Shown here: positions 46,609 through 58,215 of the stretch, in pieces
Position numbering within the stretch: the first letter of the stretch is position 1
Layout: each line of letters opens with the position of its first letter
Source of the DNA: Bactericera cockerelli
Lineage: Eukaryota > Arthropoda > Insecta > Hemiptera > Triozidae
Reading direction: 5' to 3'
Assembly: GCA_024516035.1 (NCBI GenBank)
Contig: CM044959.1
Coordinates: 32,736,118 to 32,800,117 of the forward strand
DNA length: 64,000 bases
Translations under genes and position numbers: made by a program
The notes under the pieces: model-generated
The model's input: only the letters and a program-made list of their open reading frames with translations
Told to the model about the DNA's origin: nothing
The model's database searches: none

Positions 46609-49600
46609 CTCTCTGGAGCGTACATTTTCCTCCACCCTTTTATCTGGTTTTCCGGTGTTATATTAAAATGTTAAATCAAGCATTCATTTTTCGTATGTAC
46701 TTATCTCCTCTAGCTCATTGTTATGTTGTTTTGTCACTTCGTTTTTTTTCTGTCTGAGTACCTACGAATATACGAGCATGTTATGTTTTATCTTGGGACT
46801 GAAAAACTACAAACTCTCTTCGTATTATTATGAATGTACAATGTTTAAAATGTTCGTTGATACCAATGTACAATTCAGTGAACACGTTATTTGTATGGAA
46901 ACGTGTTTTGAATCAGAATGTGGATGTCCAATACATTAATATTTCAACACAAGTAAGAAACTAACATATTGTATTCACAACCGTACAAATATTCATAGCA
47001 CAACTTTCGAATCCTACAAAAAGTATTTTTAAAAGTAGAATTTTGCTTCATTATGACTTTCTATACATTTGGATCTAGGAAAATATAGAAAATAACAATG
47101 GGGTCAATTTTTTTTCAAGAAAACCTATCAAATCTGTCTATTTTTTTCTATTCATTTGAAGTATTAAATCTTTTATTCTCAATTAAGTTAATGATTTAAA
47201 TTTGTTCAAGGTATGGGCAGGTATCTCATGAAGATTATCTGACAATCAATGAGAACCTCTTAGAATTGAGACCATTTCCACCTACAAGCTGCGCTGATTG
47301 TGTTAGTTCAATTAGCGCTGTCTGGTATGTATCTACCACAAGAGCAGTAGCGATTTAGCATCACATACTTTAAAGATATGTCCGAAATTCGTCTGGATAA
47401 TTTAAAGTAACAACACCGAGCAACACGTACCTCGTATAAGAAAAGTACGTTACATTCTTGAAGTATTTGCACACACGTCAAAACGTTTTACGCAAAATGA
47501 ATTCTAAATGACTCAATTCAGGAGGTAAAATGCTTTTAAAAAGTTGAGAAAACTTTCAAGTTGAAATTTTGAAAGCCCTCGTTCGCCTCTATGTCAGATA
47601 CAGGGGTTCAGGTTTGAAGCACAAGAGTTGAGACGGTACGTGGAATATATTACCTATTTCTTGAGAACGGATTGGAAAGTATTTAGGTAGATGGATGGTG
47701 TAAATAAGAGTTTAGTTCTTGCAAATTTCCGTTTTGATAATGTGTAATCACTTTGCTCATTAAACCTATCAATCGTGAATCATATAATTTTCGATTTTTT
47801 GTTTTTGTTCTCTATTTTACAAACAGTCCTGCCAACCTCATGAATACTCAGGATGATACTGATTTCCGCAGTATAATTTGAAACAGACTACTTAGTGTAT
47901 AATGTAGATTTTTTTTTCAAATGTTGAAATAATTCATGCATCTGAACATTGTCTCTGGCGTTCAAAGTACTCTTCAAACTCTGTTCGTCCTTACACGGAA
48001 GAATAACACCATCTCGAAATAGACTCTTTTGAATACAAGAGCTCTACTTCTATTTTGTAGGTCCAATTTGTGCATACCTTTCAGGGTTAAGTGAGGAAAA
48101 ACCATTTTTCCAATGCACTAATTCTATTTCATGAGTCCCATTTGTTCATGCCTCTCAGGGTTAAGTCAAGAAAATCAAAGTCGGGAGCCTTGCTACACAA
48201 TCAAATACTAATTATAACAATTTCAGCCTCACTCCGTCGCTGCCCCGTGCTTAATGTCAGTATGGACACGCAATTTAATCATTCACTAGTGTTTAACCTT
48301 CGCCTTTCGTTACCGGGTAAGTCAAACTTTTAATAAATTGTACATATTCTTCTTTCACTTTGCCTTTTTCTAAACCTACTTGGGGTCGACATTGGTTAAC
48401 CTCTTCCTCATGGTTGTGGTTGGTTGATTCTGGCACTCGTGCTTCTATATAATTTTACAGCTGGATGCCCTTCCTAACACCAAACCCGTTAAGGGGGCCA
48501 ACGATTTGTGTTATTGTGTTTTAAATTTTGCACAAGGTTGAAATCCAGGCGATAACAGGATACTATTTGTAATTTTGTACATCAAACTGTTGTATTTTAA
48601 ATGGTGTTGGGTTATAAAATTAATGTTAATGTTCATAGCATTTGGTACAACTTTATGAATAAATGTATGTCAGAACTATGTTTGTAGATTTTAAAGACAA
48701 ATAACAAGCACAAAATCATTTTATTATTGAAGATCATTGTAAATAGTAGATAATATTATTAGCATGTGTTTTTCTACTATTATTTTGTCAAGTTATTTTT
48801 ATAATATGATAAATTTATTTGAGTATCTAACTACATTTTATAACGATCATTACACCTTATGGTTTTTCAACATAATGGGATATAATTATATAAGTAGTTG
48901 TTCATCATTGTTCTAGCCCTTTCTGTGTATTTTAATGGCTTGAAACCACTAATCTAATCTCAATATGATTAGGAACAACATTAGAAAAATCAAGATAATT
49001 CGTAAAAATGACGCACGACTGAACTCAAATAGAAACTGAGAAAAATGACCCAAGTATGTAATTATCAGTAATTCTTCCATAGGGTACAAAAAATCAGGAG
49101 AAGTGAAAAGTTCTTTTGGCCACGTGGCCCATGTGACTGGAAGAGAAAATAGTAATTTACCCGTAGGTAACTACAACATGCCATGCTTCTGAGGAAAATA
49201 TTAATGGAAATTATATTTCTCGCCGTAGTTATGGATTTCGTTGAGCTCTCATAGTCATTTGGATTACTCATAGGAGTCATTAGCTATGTTTTATGGCGAT
49301 ACAGTTAAGTTTTTACTATCCAGAATGCTTTTGTGGAACCACATTAGTCATTAAAGCAAGGAAAGAAAAAACGAATCGGTCAGTAATCTACAATAGTGTT
49401 CAATTAGATCAGACAATGAGTTGAGCTAATACATAATTATAAAGTTAGTGGTTTATTTAGACTAGTACCCAGGTATAGGGAAATCCATTATACCCATAGT
49501 ATTCATTTCATGAGCAGAACTATTAATTTCTGAAAATGATTTGAAAAGACCGAATGCCCGATTGACTGAGAGAACCAATGACCGAGTCTGCTGGACAGAT

Positions 49601-50249
49601 ATATTGGGTACTATCGCAAAGCAACCAAGGACTACCCATCAATTTTTATTGGACTTAAAACCCCATTGTAATAGCTGGAAAGTCCTTACCTTCTTTAAAG
49701 TAGAAGCTAGCATAACTATCTTTTAAGTTTTTTTCATTCTATTAACTATTAGGTTTATTAAAATTTACAGATAGAACATGGAAGTCAATTCTATCTTGAC
49801 TCAGAAATTAGAGTTTTCCGTGGTATCATTATCATTACCATCATATTTATAAAATACTAGCGGGTTACACCCGCCGCTTCGCCAGCCCATCAAACACACA
49901 CAACGCACACACCATACACACATCCAACCCCCACACCCACACATCAACACAACACACTCAAACCACACACCACACACCACCCACTCACACACACCCACAC
50001 ACACCCCACACACACCCACCACAAACACACCCATCCACACACACACACACACACCCATCCAACACACACCACACACACACACACCCATCCACACACACAC
50101 ACACACACACCATCCACACACACACACACACACACCCATCCACACACACACACACACACACCCATCCACACACACACACACACACACCCATCCACACACA
50201 CACACACACACACACACACCACACTCCACACACACACATCCATCCACAC

Positions 50250-50290
<41 letters not shown>
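46609..50290. repeat. Copy 2 of the duplicated block, begins at the gap
   Basis: It starts right after the N run with the same bases as 42967 and continues through the CA-rich region. Substitutions and short indels are scattered (for example a shorter T/A region near 47810), with long identical stretches near the end (49400-49900 vs 45770-46270). No gene is recognised. Confidence 0.95.
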
Positions 50291-50295
<5 letters not shown>

Positions 50296-50895
50296 TCATT
50301 TAGGTTTGAAAAAAAACCTGACTTTTTTTTGTCGCCCATCTATTTTCTGTTCTTCCCCGGCGTAGCTCAAGAATGGCTCATCAGAATTTCGCGATCAATA
50401 TGTCAAATGAAAGCCTGAACCCTTGCCTAAAACTTTCTCGCTTTGAGTTGATAGGTCGTCACTTCAAATTTCAAGAGAAAATGTCATTTAGGTCAAGAAA
50501 CGTGAATATTTTACATGTTACCCATCCATTTTTTAACCTTACCCGGCGTAGCTCAAGAACGGCTCATCAGAAATTCGCGATCGATATGTCAATTGAAAGC
50601 TCAAACCCTTGCCTAAAACTTTCTTGCTTTGAGTTGATAGGTCGTCGCGACAAATTTCGAGAAAAAATGTCATTTATGTCAAAAAACGTGAAATTTTTTT
50701 GCGTCACTTATCCATTTTTATCCTTACTCATTGTAGCTTGACCTCAGGGAGATATAATCTAGCCTAGAAGAATTTCCTGATCCAAACGGACCTATGTGCA
50801 AAATTTCAGGTTTCTCGGTCAAACAGTGTGGATTTGTATAAAGAACATACATACATACATACACACATACAGACAGCTTTCTTTTATAGATATAG
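49857..50895 (+). mobile_element. Non-autonomous element with CA tract and 186-bp tandem units
   Basis: It begins ACTAGCGGGTTACACCCGCC, passes through 400 bp of CA-rich repeat and then about 2.5 copies of a 185-186-bp unit (CGTAGCTCAAG at 50361 and 50547, diverged third at 50732). It ends with ACATACATACATACAT and CTTTTATAGATATAGAT. An ACTAG-plus-CCCG start and a microsatellite followed by TATAGAT at the end recall the non-coding ends of RTE-like or related insect repeats. There is no coding capacity. Confidence 0.55.
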
Positions 50896-50968
50896 ATTTT
50901 AGTTGAAAGTTATTATACTGTGGTAATCACTTTCGATATGTCACAACTACTCTAATTCGCTTTACTAA

Positions 50969-51097
50969 GGGCGAAATTAATAGACAAATTCTGTATCACA
51001 AGTCATTGATAAGCTTCGGTTTTCCCTATGTTACACAGTACGCAATCCGTGACTTAGCGCCACAGAAGTATTACAAAAACGTCTATTAATTCCGCCC
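50969..51097. mobile_element. Short TIR MITE, 129 bp
   Basis: The left end GGGCGAAATTAATAGAC and right end GTCTATTAATTCCGCCC are 17-bp inverted repeats with one mismatch, with TA within 1-2 bp of both ends. A single left-end remnant of the same family is at 2726-2742. Confidence 0.75.
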
Positions 51098-51424
51098 ATA
51101 ATCTTTGCTGAACTTTGGACCTGAACCACGAACCTCCAGGTTACATATCCGCCACCTTATCAATAAAGGAACTAATGTCGGTTATAGTTTATTATTCATC
51201 ATATAGAAACACCCAATTTAACATAAATTTAAAAATATTCCTTAGCACACTACTCTGTAAGATAGTAGAAGTTATTCGTGTGCAGGTTATCACTTCTTCA
51301 ACAACATTGGCTCCTTCTTCAAATGTAGACCACGTTCTTGATCCTTTTCTCTTAATCAGTTGACATAGAAGGAATACAAATAAATTTGGAAAAAATCTGA
51401 ATTTGAGAAAAGATAATCTCTTAC

Positions 51425-51475
51425 CTTGTGCTTGTGACGCGTGGTGAGAGCTCCATGATCCCTTGTATGGAGTAT
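51425..51475 (-). CDS. Ets65A: Ets65A-like coding exon 2
   Basis: This 51-nt exon is bounded by TTTCAG (acceptor) and GTAAGAG (donor) on the minus strand and encodes TPYKGSWSSHHASQAQ, preceded by a split Asp codon. Phase is 1 at both ends, so it can be skipped without shifting the frame. The peptide is Ser/His/Gln-rich, low in hydrophobic residues and presumably disordered, as expected for the linker N-terminal of the ETS domain. It joins cleanly to exon 1 (579 nt intron) and to either of the two 69-nt exons 14.7 kb downstream. Confidence 0.82.
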
Positions 51476-52054
51476 CTGAAACAGGAAAGATAATTAAAAA
51501 TGAAGTTAGATCACCAAATTTTGGGGCAATATAAAACAATGCAATGTCTGGAGGACTCTCTCCAGAGAGTAGACAAGCAGCACGTATAAGGACTAAATGA
51601 ACAATAAGATATCAGGCAGTTATTGACAGGTTTCAAAACGGTTCAGAAAAGAAACAAACGTCTCATTTAATCTTTCAAAATAATAAAAGAACATCAATCT
51701 ATGAACTTTCCAAAAAATAACAATAGAATCATTAAAGTCTTTCGCCTCACTCAAAAGACTCGACAAAATCTATAATACTTAATTAACGAAGATGTTCTAT
51801 AATACTTAATTAGAACTGTAATCTTGATAATCCATATTTTTTTCAGATTCATGCAGAATATTATAAGAAAAATTCAAAATTATTATTCTATTTGTTCTAA
51901 TGCATTTGTTCTTTGACTAATCGCAAAAGACTTGATAGCAACAAATTGATTAGCTAGGTAAGAACTTAGAAGCAAAAAATGGAACTAACAGATATAACAC
52001 AAGTGATGTGTGTGAATCTTTAAAAACACCCTTCTGAATCTTTATAAAACTCAC

Positions 52055-52139
52055 CAGCAAAGATCATAGAGAAATTGGAGAAGGTTCCAACCGGAGAAGA
52101 TCTGCTCAGATACTCAGCAGAACTTTTTATGTCAAGCAT
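52055..52139 (-). CDS. Ets65A: Ets65A-like first coding exon (short isoform N terminus)
   Basis: The exon starts with ATG at 52139-52137 and reads 28 codons (MLDIKSSAEYL, then SRSSPVGTFSNFSMIFA) plus one base, followed by a strong donor GTGAGT at 52054-52049. The leftover G joins the next exon to make an Asp codon and keeps the frame. An upstream in-frame stop cannot be excluded or shown to matter; the ATG is the only one that makes a full exon in the right phase. It carries no known domain. It is probably the start of a short isoform made from an internal promoter, as no recognised splice acceptor precedes it. The alternative is a 5' extension spliced to a more distal exon outside the window. 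Confidence 0.7.
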
Positions 52140-52175
52140 GACGTCACAGATCTTATGTCACGTGACTCAAACATT
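52137..52175 (-). promoter_or_regulatory. Candidate proximal promoter motif cluster of the short isoform
   Basis: Within about 30 bp of the inferred start codon there is a CRE palindrome (TGACGTCA, 52139-52146), an E-box (CACGTG, 52159-52164, inside the palindrome GTCACGTGAC) and an AP-1 consensus (TGACTCA, 52163-52169). Such a cluster fits a signal-responsive promoter or 5' UTR region. No TATA box or initiator was identified with confidence, so this is an inference from motif density only. Confidence 0.3.
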
Positions 52176-52199
52176 TCGACATTTTAAAGAGATTTGACC

Positions 52200-54256
52200 A
52201 AATTGAAGAAAAAATGAAATTTTATAAGTTTAGTCTTTTTAGATTCACACTTTAGTTCTGAGAATATGTGCCAAATTCCTAGCGTAAACAATTACACGTG
52301 ATATGTAAATTAACACCGACTAAAAATTTCAATCACAAAAAGTTATACGTATTTACTCGAATGACAAAATATTTATTTTAAAAAATAACAACAAAAAGCG
52401 ATGGTTAATTTGATGAAAATGCTGTAATAATTCTAATATAAATGGTACGAGATAATATTTAATAGAAAACCAAACGTGTTTTTTTTATATAACAAATTTA
52501 ATAAATAAACATCCAGAATAATACCGCACATGAAAAATGAATGTATGTGTAGTTTATCATTTTTAAATATAAATAAAAATGTAAACAGAAATTGAAAATG
52601 CGATAAAGCACGTGAAATATAAAATATTAATGATGAAAATTTTGAAGAGAGGAAAGCACTGTTTAATATTATAAATGTTGTTTTGTGTGGTTGAAGGGGT
52701 TTTCCTTCAATTGAAAATAGGATTTCCCGTTAGTCTGTATCATAAAGGCGGAGCATGGGGTGATGTTAACAACCAATAAGATTCGGAAAAAATGTTCATA
52801 TCAACTTTACAAAATCCCTTCAAACATTCTTCAGCACTTTCTTCTTGCTTCTTGTCTTTTTTTTTAAGATTCCCGCTTTTTCTCATCTTTTTCTGTCTGT
52901 CTGTTGATTTTCTTTGATCTTTTTTCTTTAAATTTATTTTCTAATTGGGAAAATAAAAAATGATTAACCTATAAATTGGATAGTTGATTTTTTTTTCTTT
53001 TAATTCAGAATTTTACAGAATTTTAACTATAGCTAATACAGAACTTCAGGGTTTCCCAGGTTATTCGTTTCCCATTTCTACTCGTATGTTTATACTTTTC
53101 TTCTTTAATTTCGCTATCATAGGTCAGTGTTAACACTACCTAAATATATTTCCATAAAATTAAAGGATGTGACATTTTTACTATTAAAATTAGAGAATGT
53201 GTCATTATTTCAATAATTATTGATCTAGTATCATTCAAAATAGAGTTAAGGAATTTGACATTATTAAAGAGAGCGTAAGCGCTCCGCTCCGCCAAGTCAA
53301 AAAGAAGACTATTTGAAATTATTTTCTAATCTTCGAGACCATATCTTTTCAAATAAAATTTTGAAATGTGACCATTAGTTCAAATAAAATAAATGGATGT
53401 AAATGTGTCATTCTTCCGAATATAAATTAGTTCATGTGATATAATTCCAAATAAATTTGACATTATTTGGTCACATTATTAAATTTGTGACATTATTTGG
53501 TCGGTTGTCATATTTTTCTAAAAAAAATTAAGAACGTGACATCATTCATTTCATATTAAATTAGTGGATGTGATATTAGTACAGTACAAATTAATTAGAG
53601 AATTGTGATATATGTTCAAATAAATTTACAGGATTGATATATTTTCCAATTAAAAGAGCACACTAGAAGCTGTATACATACAAAGAAGCGAATTATTCTT
53701 TGTGTATTCTTTACAAATACCGTCTTGGCCAAGGATTTTCAAAAAAACCCAACATAGTGATGTAAGTCAGCATGAGATCCCTAAAGTTAATTTTCTGATG
53801 AAGAATCCAATTTAATCAACTCCGAACTGATTCTCTTTTCTGAAATTGAATTTCCGACTTAATTCCACTAGTACCTGAGCTAGATAGCTATTATTTTTAT
53901 ATACTTGTATCTTGACCAAAATTGTATTATTAGATTACATAATAAAATTAAGTTTCTAAAAGGATTTTTGGTATTCTGTAAATTAAAAGCTCTTCTGGTA
54001 ATTTAAAAAATACTAAAGAGATAGTTATTTCACTTTAGATAGGATGGTTGGGTGACAGGCTTCACATAGGTTCGCCAGAGTTACAGTGCAAAAAGTTAAA
54101 CTTACTCAGACCGAATGGATCGAATGCAAATATTACTTAATAATTTTATTCGCATTAAACTATGGATATACCACGAAACCGGATGAGATGACTTTTTCCC
54201 TTTTGAGAATCAAGTCAGTCCTTTAAGTCAATTAACTTATTAACATCTAGTAGCTG
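52200..54256. other. Upstream flank of the short isoform
   Basis: Very AT-rich sequence directly upstream of the inferred promoter. No upstream coding exon of a long isoform was found. Many short ATT/AAT-rich near-repeats (GTGACATTATT-like, 53160-53640) are present. Confidence 0.55.
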
Positions 54257-54308
54257 TATGGAACGGCCTTGCCTACCAATGCCAAAAAAAAAAAAAAAAA
54301 AAAAAACA

Positions 54309-54545
54309 CTAGGTATTGTAGTGGTTCGAGGCAGGCCGAAGGTTTACTTACCTTTAATTGCTCTTAACTCACAAATCAGATACCCATGCACATTAACTGA
54401 CCCACCCTCGTTGGCCAGGAATAGTCAGCATCACGAAGGGTTCAAAATGAAATGGTCATCCATTCAAGTCCGAGCCTCACTGTACGTTGCAGCGTTGCTT
54501 AACTTCAGTAACAGAACGAGAATGGTGCATTCACCGTGTCATCAA
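54309..54545 (-). mobile_element. 5S rRNA-derived SINE, minus copy with fullest head
   Basis: The minus strand reads TTCTCGTTCTGTTACTGAAG and TTAAGCAACG, then GACTTGAATGGATGACC, matching the A- and C-box parts of the 5S rRNA internal control region. The body follows (GCTGACTATTCCTGGCC, TGATTTGTGAGTT). It is diverged in the 3' part and contains a chance GTAAGT donor at about 54349. Confidence 0.75.
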
Positions 54546-55409
54546 CGCGGCGGACGTGGATTGTAAATAAGTCTATTGTGGACCTAGCACAATAATCTGG
54601 ACATCCAATGTTATGTAGCAAAATATAATGTATTTAATTTTTTTCTTAGATCACCAATGTGAATCAGAGGCCCAGACTTCATCTCACTGGTCTTTTGCTC
54701 CCAAACCCAACTCTTACCCCTGCTCTCAAAATATTAGTTTTCAACTTTCAGGAAAAAAACTCCCACAGGAAAAATCAATCGAGTGTAGGATAAATCATTA
54801 TAAAAAAGTGCAACAATAACAAATAATTAAAATATTTTGGGAAAAAACCCCCTACGAACTCAAACAATTAATATTCGTAATACAAACTCTAGGGTCACAG
54901 TATCTAAAGTTCATTTTCATCCCGAGAAAAACGTATTGTATCCTTGTAGCTACGTTATTTCCTAGATTGAATGTACACTTATCTATGCGAGCTCTATTAT
55001 ACTTGGATTGTAAAGGGTGGCAAGGGCACACGCCGCTATACCGGGTGTTCTGGATGAGTGAACATTCGCACGCTCCCCCTCCCCTGTCACAGTGGTGGGT
55101 GACTTGATACCCCCCCCCCCCCCGCGCCCCATTGTAGTGACCCCCCAAGTGTGTTTGTTGACTTTGATAATGCCACTTGATAATGATCGTACTAGCTTGG
55201 GAGACGTCGGCTCCTACTTTTGCTATGATAAATCACACTCATAAATCTGATTCATAATAACTCTAATATTAGCGTTCCCCCCCCCCTTCTAACTTTAGAA
55301 ACATTATAATTTTTTCTGATCCTCAGGGGCTAAATTTTATACCAATATCCTCAACATTAAAGTTTATTCGTGACGTGGGATGTACCCTCTCAAAACAAGC
55401 TAGGTACTC

Positions 55410-55530
55410 ATAATATCTTCACCCAGCCAAGGTTGGACCGGAATTATTCAGTTATAATAAGGTTCAAACCTAGATGGTCACTAAAATAAACCAACCTCAC
55501 TGGACGTTGCTGTACTTCAGCTATCATATT
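55410..55530 (-). mobile_element. 5S rRNA-derived SINE fragment
   Basis: The minus strand shows the 5S-like CTGAAGTACAGCAACGTCC and AGTGACCATCTAGGTTTGAA, then CCAACCTTGGCTGGGTGAAG of the shared body. It is adjacent to a T-run of 26 or more bases at 55530-55554, which is probably the poly(A) end of another minus-strand insertion. Confidence 0.6.
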
Positions 55531-55554
55531 TTTTTTTTTTTTTTTTTTTTTTTT

Positions 55555-56592
55555 CAGAGAAGGGGAAAATTTGCATGAAACACCGGCGTAGGTAAGTTCC
55601 TGTGAGCCAGCGAGAAGGTTTTTTACCGTCTAAAAACCCCTTCATTTATCGGTTCTTATTTATGCCCTGGAACCGCCGTGTGGCATTACTTCAGGGAGCT
55701 ATCATAATTATTGGAACTAGTGTATTCAAAGATCTATATTTACGATTTAGAAAAATCAAGTTTATTACCATTTTAATATTAAAATCCAAAAACTTTTCAC
55801 AAAAGATAACTTCACTAACATGGTGTTTGGTTAATCCACAACTAGACTTGCTAGAACGATTTCAAAAATAAAGTAACACACCATGTGGTAACATAGCAGG
55901 TTGAAGTGCAATCAACACAGGCACCTGCGACACCTTCCTACTTCCGCCCCTGAGCGAGACACACTTTAATAACAATCACCCTTATTAACTTTGCTGGATT
56001 TTTCCTTTCAAGTGGTGAGATTCAAGCATGAGCCCTTAACTGTTTGGATTAGCTATCCGTGTCCTGGGATCAGCGTTCCCAGTGTCAAGCTTGAAGGCTA
56101 CAATATTGTCGCTTTCCAATAATAATAAAAATGAACTTGCTAATGTTTGTATTAGTTTTGAATCAGAGCTTTTTTTAAGGATGGGGATGTTTGGAAGGTG
56201 AGCTAATTGAGAGATATTTGTTTCTGTAGTTTGAGCTTCCCTGAGGTATTTAACTAACTTACTATCCCGTCAAGGAACTTGTTTTATTTGTTGTGATTTT
56301 TGTTATTACCTATTTATGATTAAAAGTAAATACCTAATATGTCAGATGTATTTTTCACAATTGAACACCGCAAGTTCCTCAACAAAAGGCAAGATTGTCT
56401 CCGAAAGTATATTCTCGATCGTAATTAAAAGTAGCATTCTCTACAATAACATCCACACAATTTAAAGATACCTTTAATTTTAAGTTTGTTATTTGTTATG
56501 TAAAAAGATGAAAATAAAGAAATGACAAATTTCGGAATTACCAACAACAAAAAAATCCACAGTAATGTAATGCTTCTCTTTTTCTTTGTAAG
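55555..56592. other. Flanking sequence, no gene recognised
   Basis: AT-rich DNA. The open frame at 55602-55871 begins in repeat-like sequence and lacks domains or exon borders. Confidence 0.55.
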
Positions 56593-56673
56593 ATCGTCAA
56601 AGATCGAGAGCTGTCAGAAGAGGAAAATGAAAAGCTCTATAATCTGCAACCCCTTCGTTGTCGGAAAATATAA
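56593..56673 (+). CDS. Candidate terminal exon, unknown plus-strand gene
   Basis: After a pyrimidine-rich stretch and TTTGTAAG there are 27 codons (IVKDRELSEEENEKLYNLQ, then PLRCRKI) and TAA. The acidic-basic composition is protein-like, but the segment is short and the upstream phase unknown. Its phase does not match the candidate exon at 10157-10284. It could be chance. Confidence 0.2.
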   Translation: MVKDRELSEEENEKLYNLQPLRCRKI

Positions 56674-56734
56674 TTTAAAGATATAAATGAAACAACTTTC
56701 CGAAGCGAAGAAAGATATGATGGCGAAAAAAAGA

Positions 56735-57185
56735 GGCACTTATTTCTTCCTCTGTCTCTCTCCCTTTCTCTATATCTCTCTCTCTCCCTTTCTGACTCAG
56801 GGGTTCCCCTTTTTCCGGAAATGTAGTCATAGCAACTTATCGATTCTGCTTACACCAAGCCAGGGACAGGGAGTTCTCCTCGCAGATATTGGGGAAGGTG
56901 GGAATATTATTCTTATTATCTCGCGATCTCTGTCATTATCTTCCCCTACTCTTAACTTAATACCTTTCATTTCGGGGTTTATCACACCTTGCTTCCACTG
57001 GATTCTCTTTTTTCTCCTCCCTCTCTCAACTACTCCTTTTCACTCCCTCTCTTCCATTTTTGTCTTCTCTCCCTCCCTCTTTCTCTTCTCCTCTTCTCTC
57101 TTTCGATCTCTTTTCTTCTCTTTTCTCATTCTCTTTCAAACCCTTATTTCTCTTTCTATCTACGAGTATATTTCTCTCTCACAGA
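56735..57185 (+). repeat. 450-bp pyrimidine-rich tract
   Basis: CTCTCTCCCTTTCTC-type sequence dominates over two sections (56735-56810 and 56990-57185). It produces the Ser/Leu/Phe-rich frame at 56687-57319, which I do not believe is a gene. The tract ends in TCTCTCTCACAGATGG, a good-looking but isolated splice acceptor. Confidence 0.8.
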
Positions 57186-57388
57186 TGGCAGATAGGACTT
57201 GTAAGTATTGTCACTTTACAAGAATTCCCCTCTCACTGCAACACGATTGTAAATTGCTTGGTTACATAATATTTATGTATGTACATTTTTACAATTTTAC
57301 ATATCCATACATAAAATAGGTACATGTATAGATTGTATAGTATATATTTAATAATGCTTACATTTCCTTGGACTTGTTGTGGGTACTA

Positions 57389-58215
57389 CAGTCAAACCTA
57401 GAGATACATATAAGAGAACTCTAGGGACCGGATTTTTTTCCATTATATCCAGGTTTCTCATAAAAAGAGGTTACTGTAACTCATAGAGATGTAAATTTGA
57501 CCTGAAAATTGTTCTCTCATATCAAGGTTTCCTTATTAGTATTCCAATTCAGCAACACGCTGATTTAGAATACTAATAATGATTGTTAATTTATTTTTTA
57601 ATTGTAATTTTGTATCGATTTTTTTTTCTCCAAATAAAGGTTTATTTATTTATATCAAGGTTTCTCTCATACAGGGTCCGCCATTGATCATGAGCCATTT
57701 TGAAATGTCTATATTTTCAGAACTGAAGTTTCAAAATGATTTTATTGTTGTTGCAATACTATAAAACAAAATGCCATTTATTGTAATACTCGCCAATTCA
57801 CGTTGTGAAGATCACATCAATCACCATGAAGATGTTAGGCTTAAAGCAGAATGCATTAATTCAGACATTCTATTAAGCAGTGCATCGCGTTTACTAAAAT
57901 GTCTTTGGGGATAGCATTGATTTCTTGTATTCTTGATGTGGGTGAAACACAAGAAGCTATTTGACCTGAAAATCAATGTTATCCCCGAATACATGTTGTA
58001 AAACGCGATGCGTAACTTGTTGAGCTCTGAATTCATGCCAACATCTTCGTGACGCGATCTTCAAAACGTGAATGGTGAGTATCACAGTAAATGGCATTCT
58101 GTTTTCTAGCACCTCATCAAAGAAAAAAATTATTATAAAACTTCAGTTCCGAAAATATAGGCATATCAAAATAGTTCATCATCCATGGCGGATCTTGTAT
58201 ATCCAAGCTTGACTG
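57389..58215. mobile_element. TA-flanked MITE with internal palindrome, 827 bp
   Basis: It starts CAGTCAAACCT and ends AAGCTTGACTG, each flanked by TA (57387-57388 and 58216-58217), as expected of a Tc1/mariner-type non-autonomous element. The inner part is a diverged palindrome: GTCCGCCATTGATCATGAGC near 57675 pairs with an inverted copy near 58190, as do ATGCCATTTATTGTAATACT and GCATCGCGTTT blocks. No transposase frame is present. Confidence 0.7.

Larger units (their letters stand above)
4865..52139 (-). other. Ets65A: Ets65A-like gene span, eight coding exons, short isoform
   Basis: The span runs from the inferred start codon (52139) to the stop codon (4865). Exon lengths in order are 85, 51, 69, 69, 51, 190, 206 and 146 nt. 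Running phase is 1,1,1,1,1,2,1,0, so the joined frame is open and ends on TGA, giving 288 residues with both 69-nt exons or 265 with one. ERG/FLI1-type ETS proteins bind GGAA sites as nuclear transcription factors. Assignment to Ets65A rather than Ets21C rests on the post-ETS block ([20 protein letters not shown]) and the C terminus (SYPHYA), which I remember as typical of Ets65A. Introns reach 14.7 and 16.4 kb and contain nearly all the transposons in the window. Upstream exons of a longer isoform may lie beyond 64000. Confidence 0.88.

Noticed and set aside
46171..46635. Long minus-strand frame rich in Cys, Val, Trp and Gly (also 49801-50339)
   Set aside because: It is the translation of a CA/GT microsatellite with CCATCC interruptions, and in copy 1 it runs through the N gap. 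No protein family is implied.
54309..54355. Splice donor GTAAGT (minus strand) suggesting an upstream Ets65A-like exon
   Set aside because: It falls inside a diverged SINE body with no open frame of matching phase.
54470..54535. 5S rRNA gene on the minus strand
   Set aside because: Only the internal promoter part resembles 5S rRNA, the ends do not pair, and the sequence continues into a SINE body.
56687..57319. 210-codon plus-strand frame
   Set aside because: Most of it is translation of a CT-rich tract (Ser, Leu, Phe, Pro); there are no domains, no exon borders and no codon bias.
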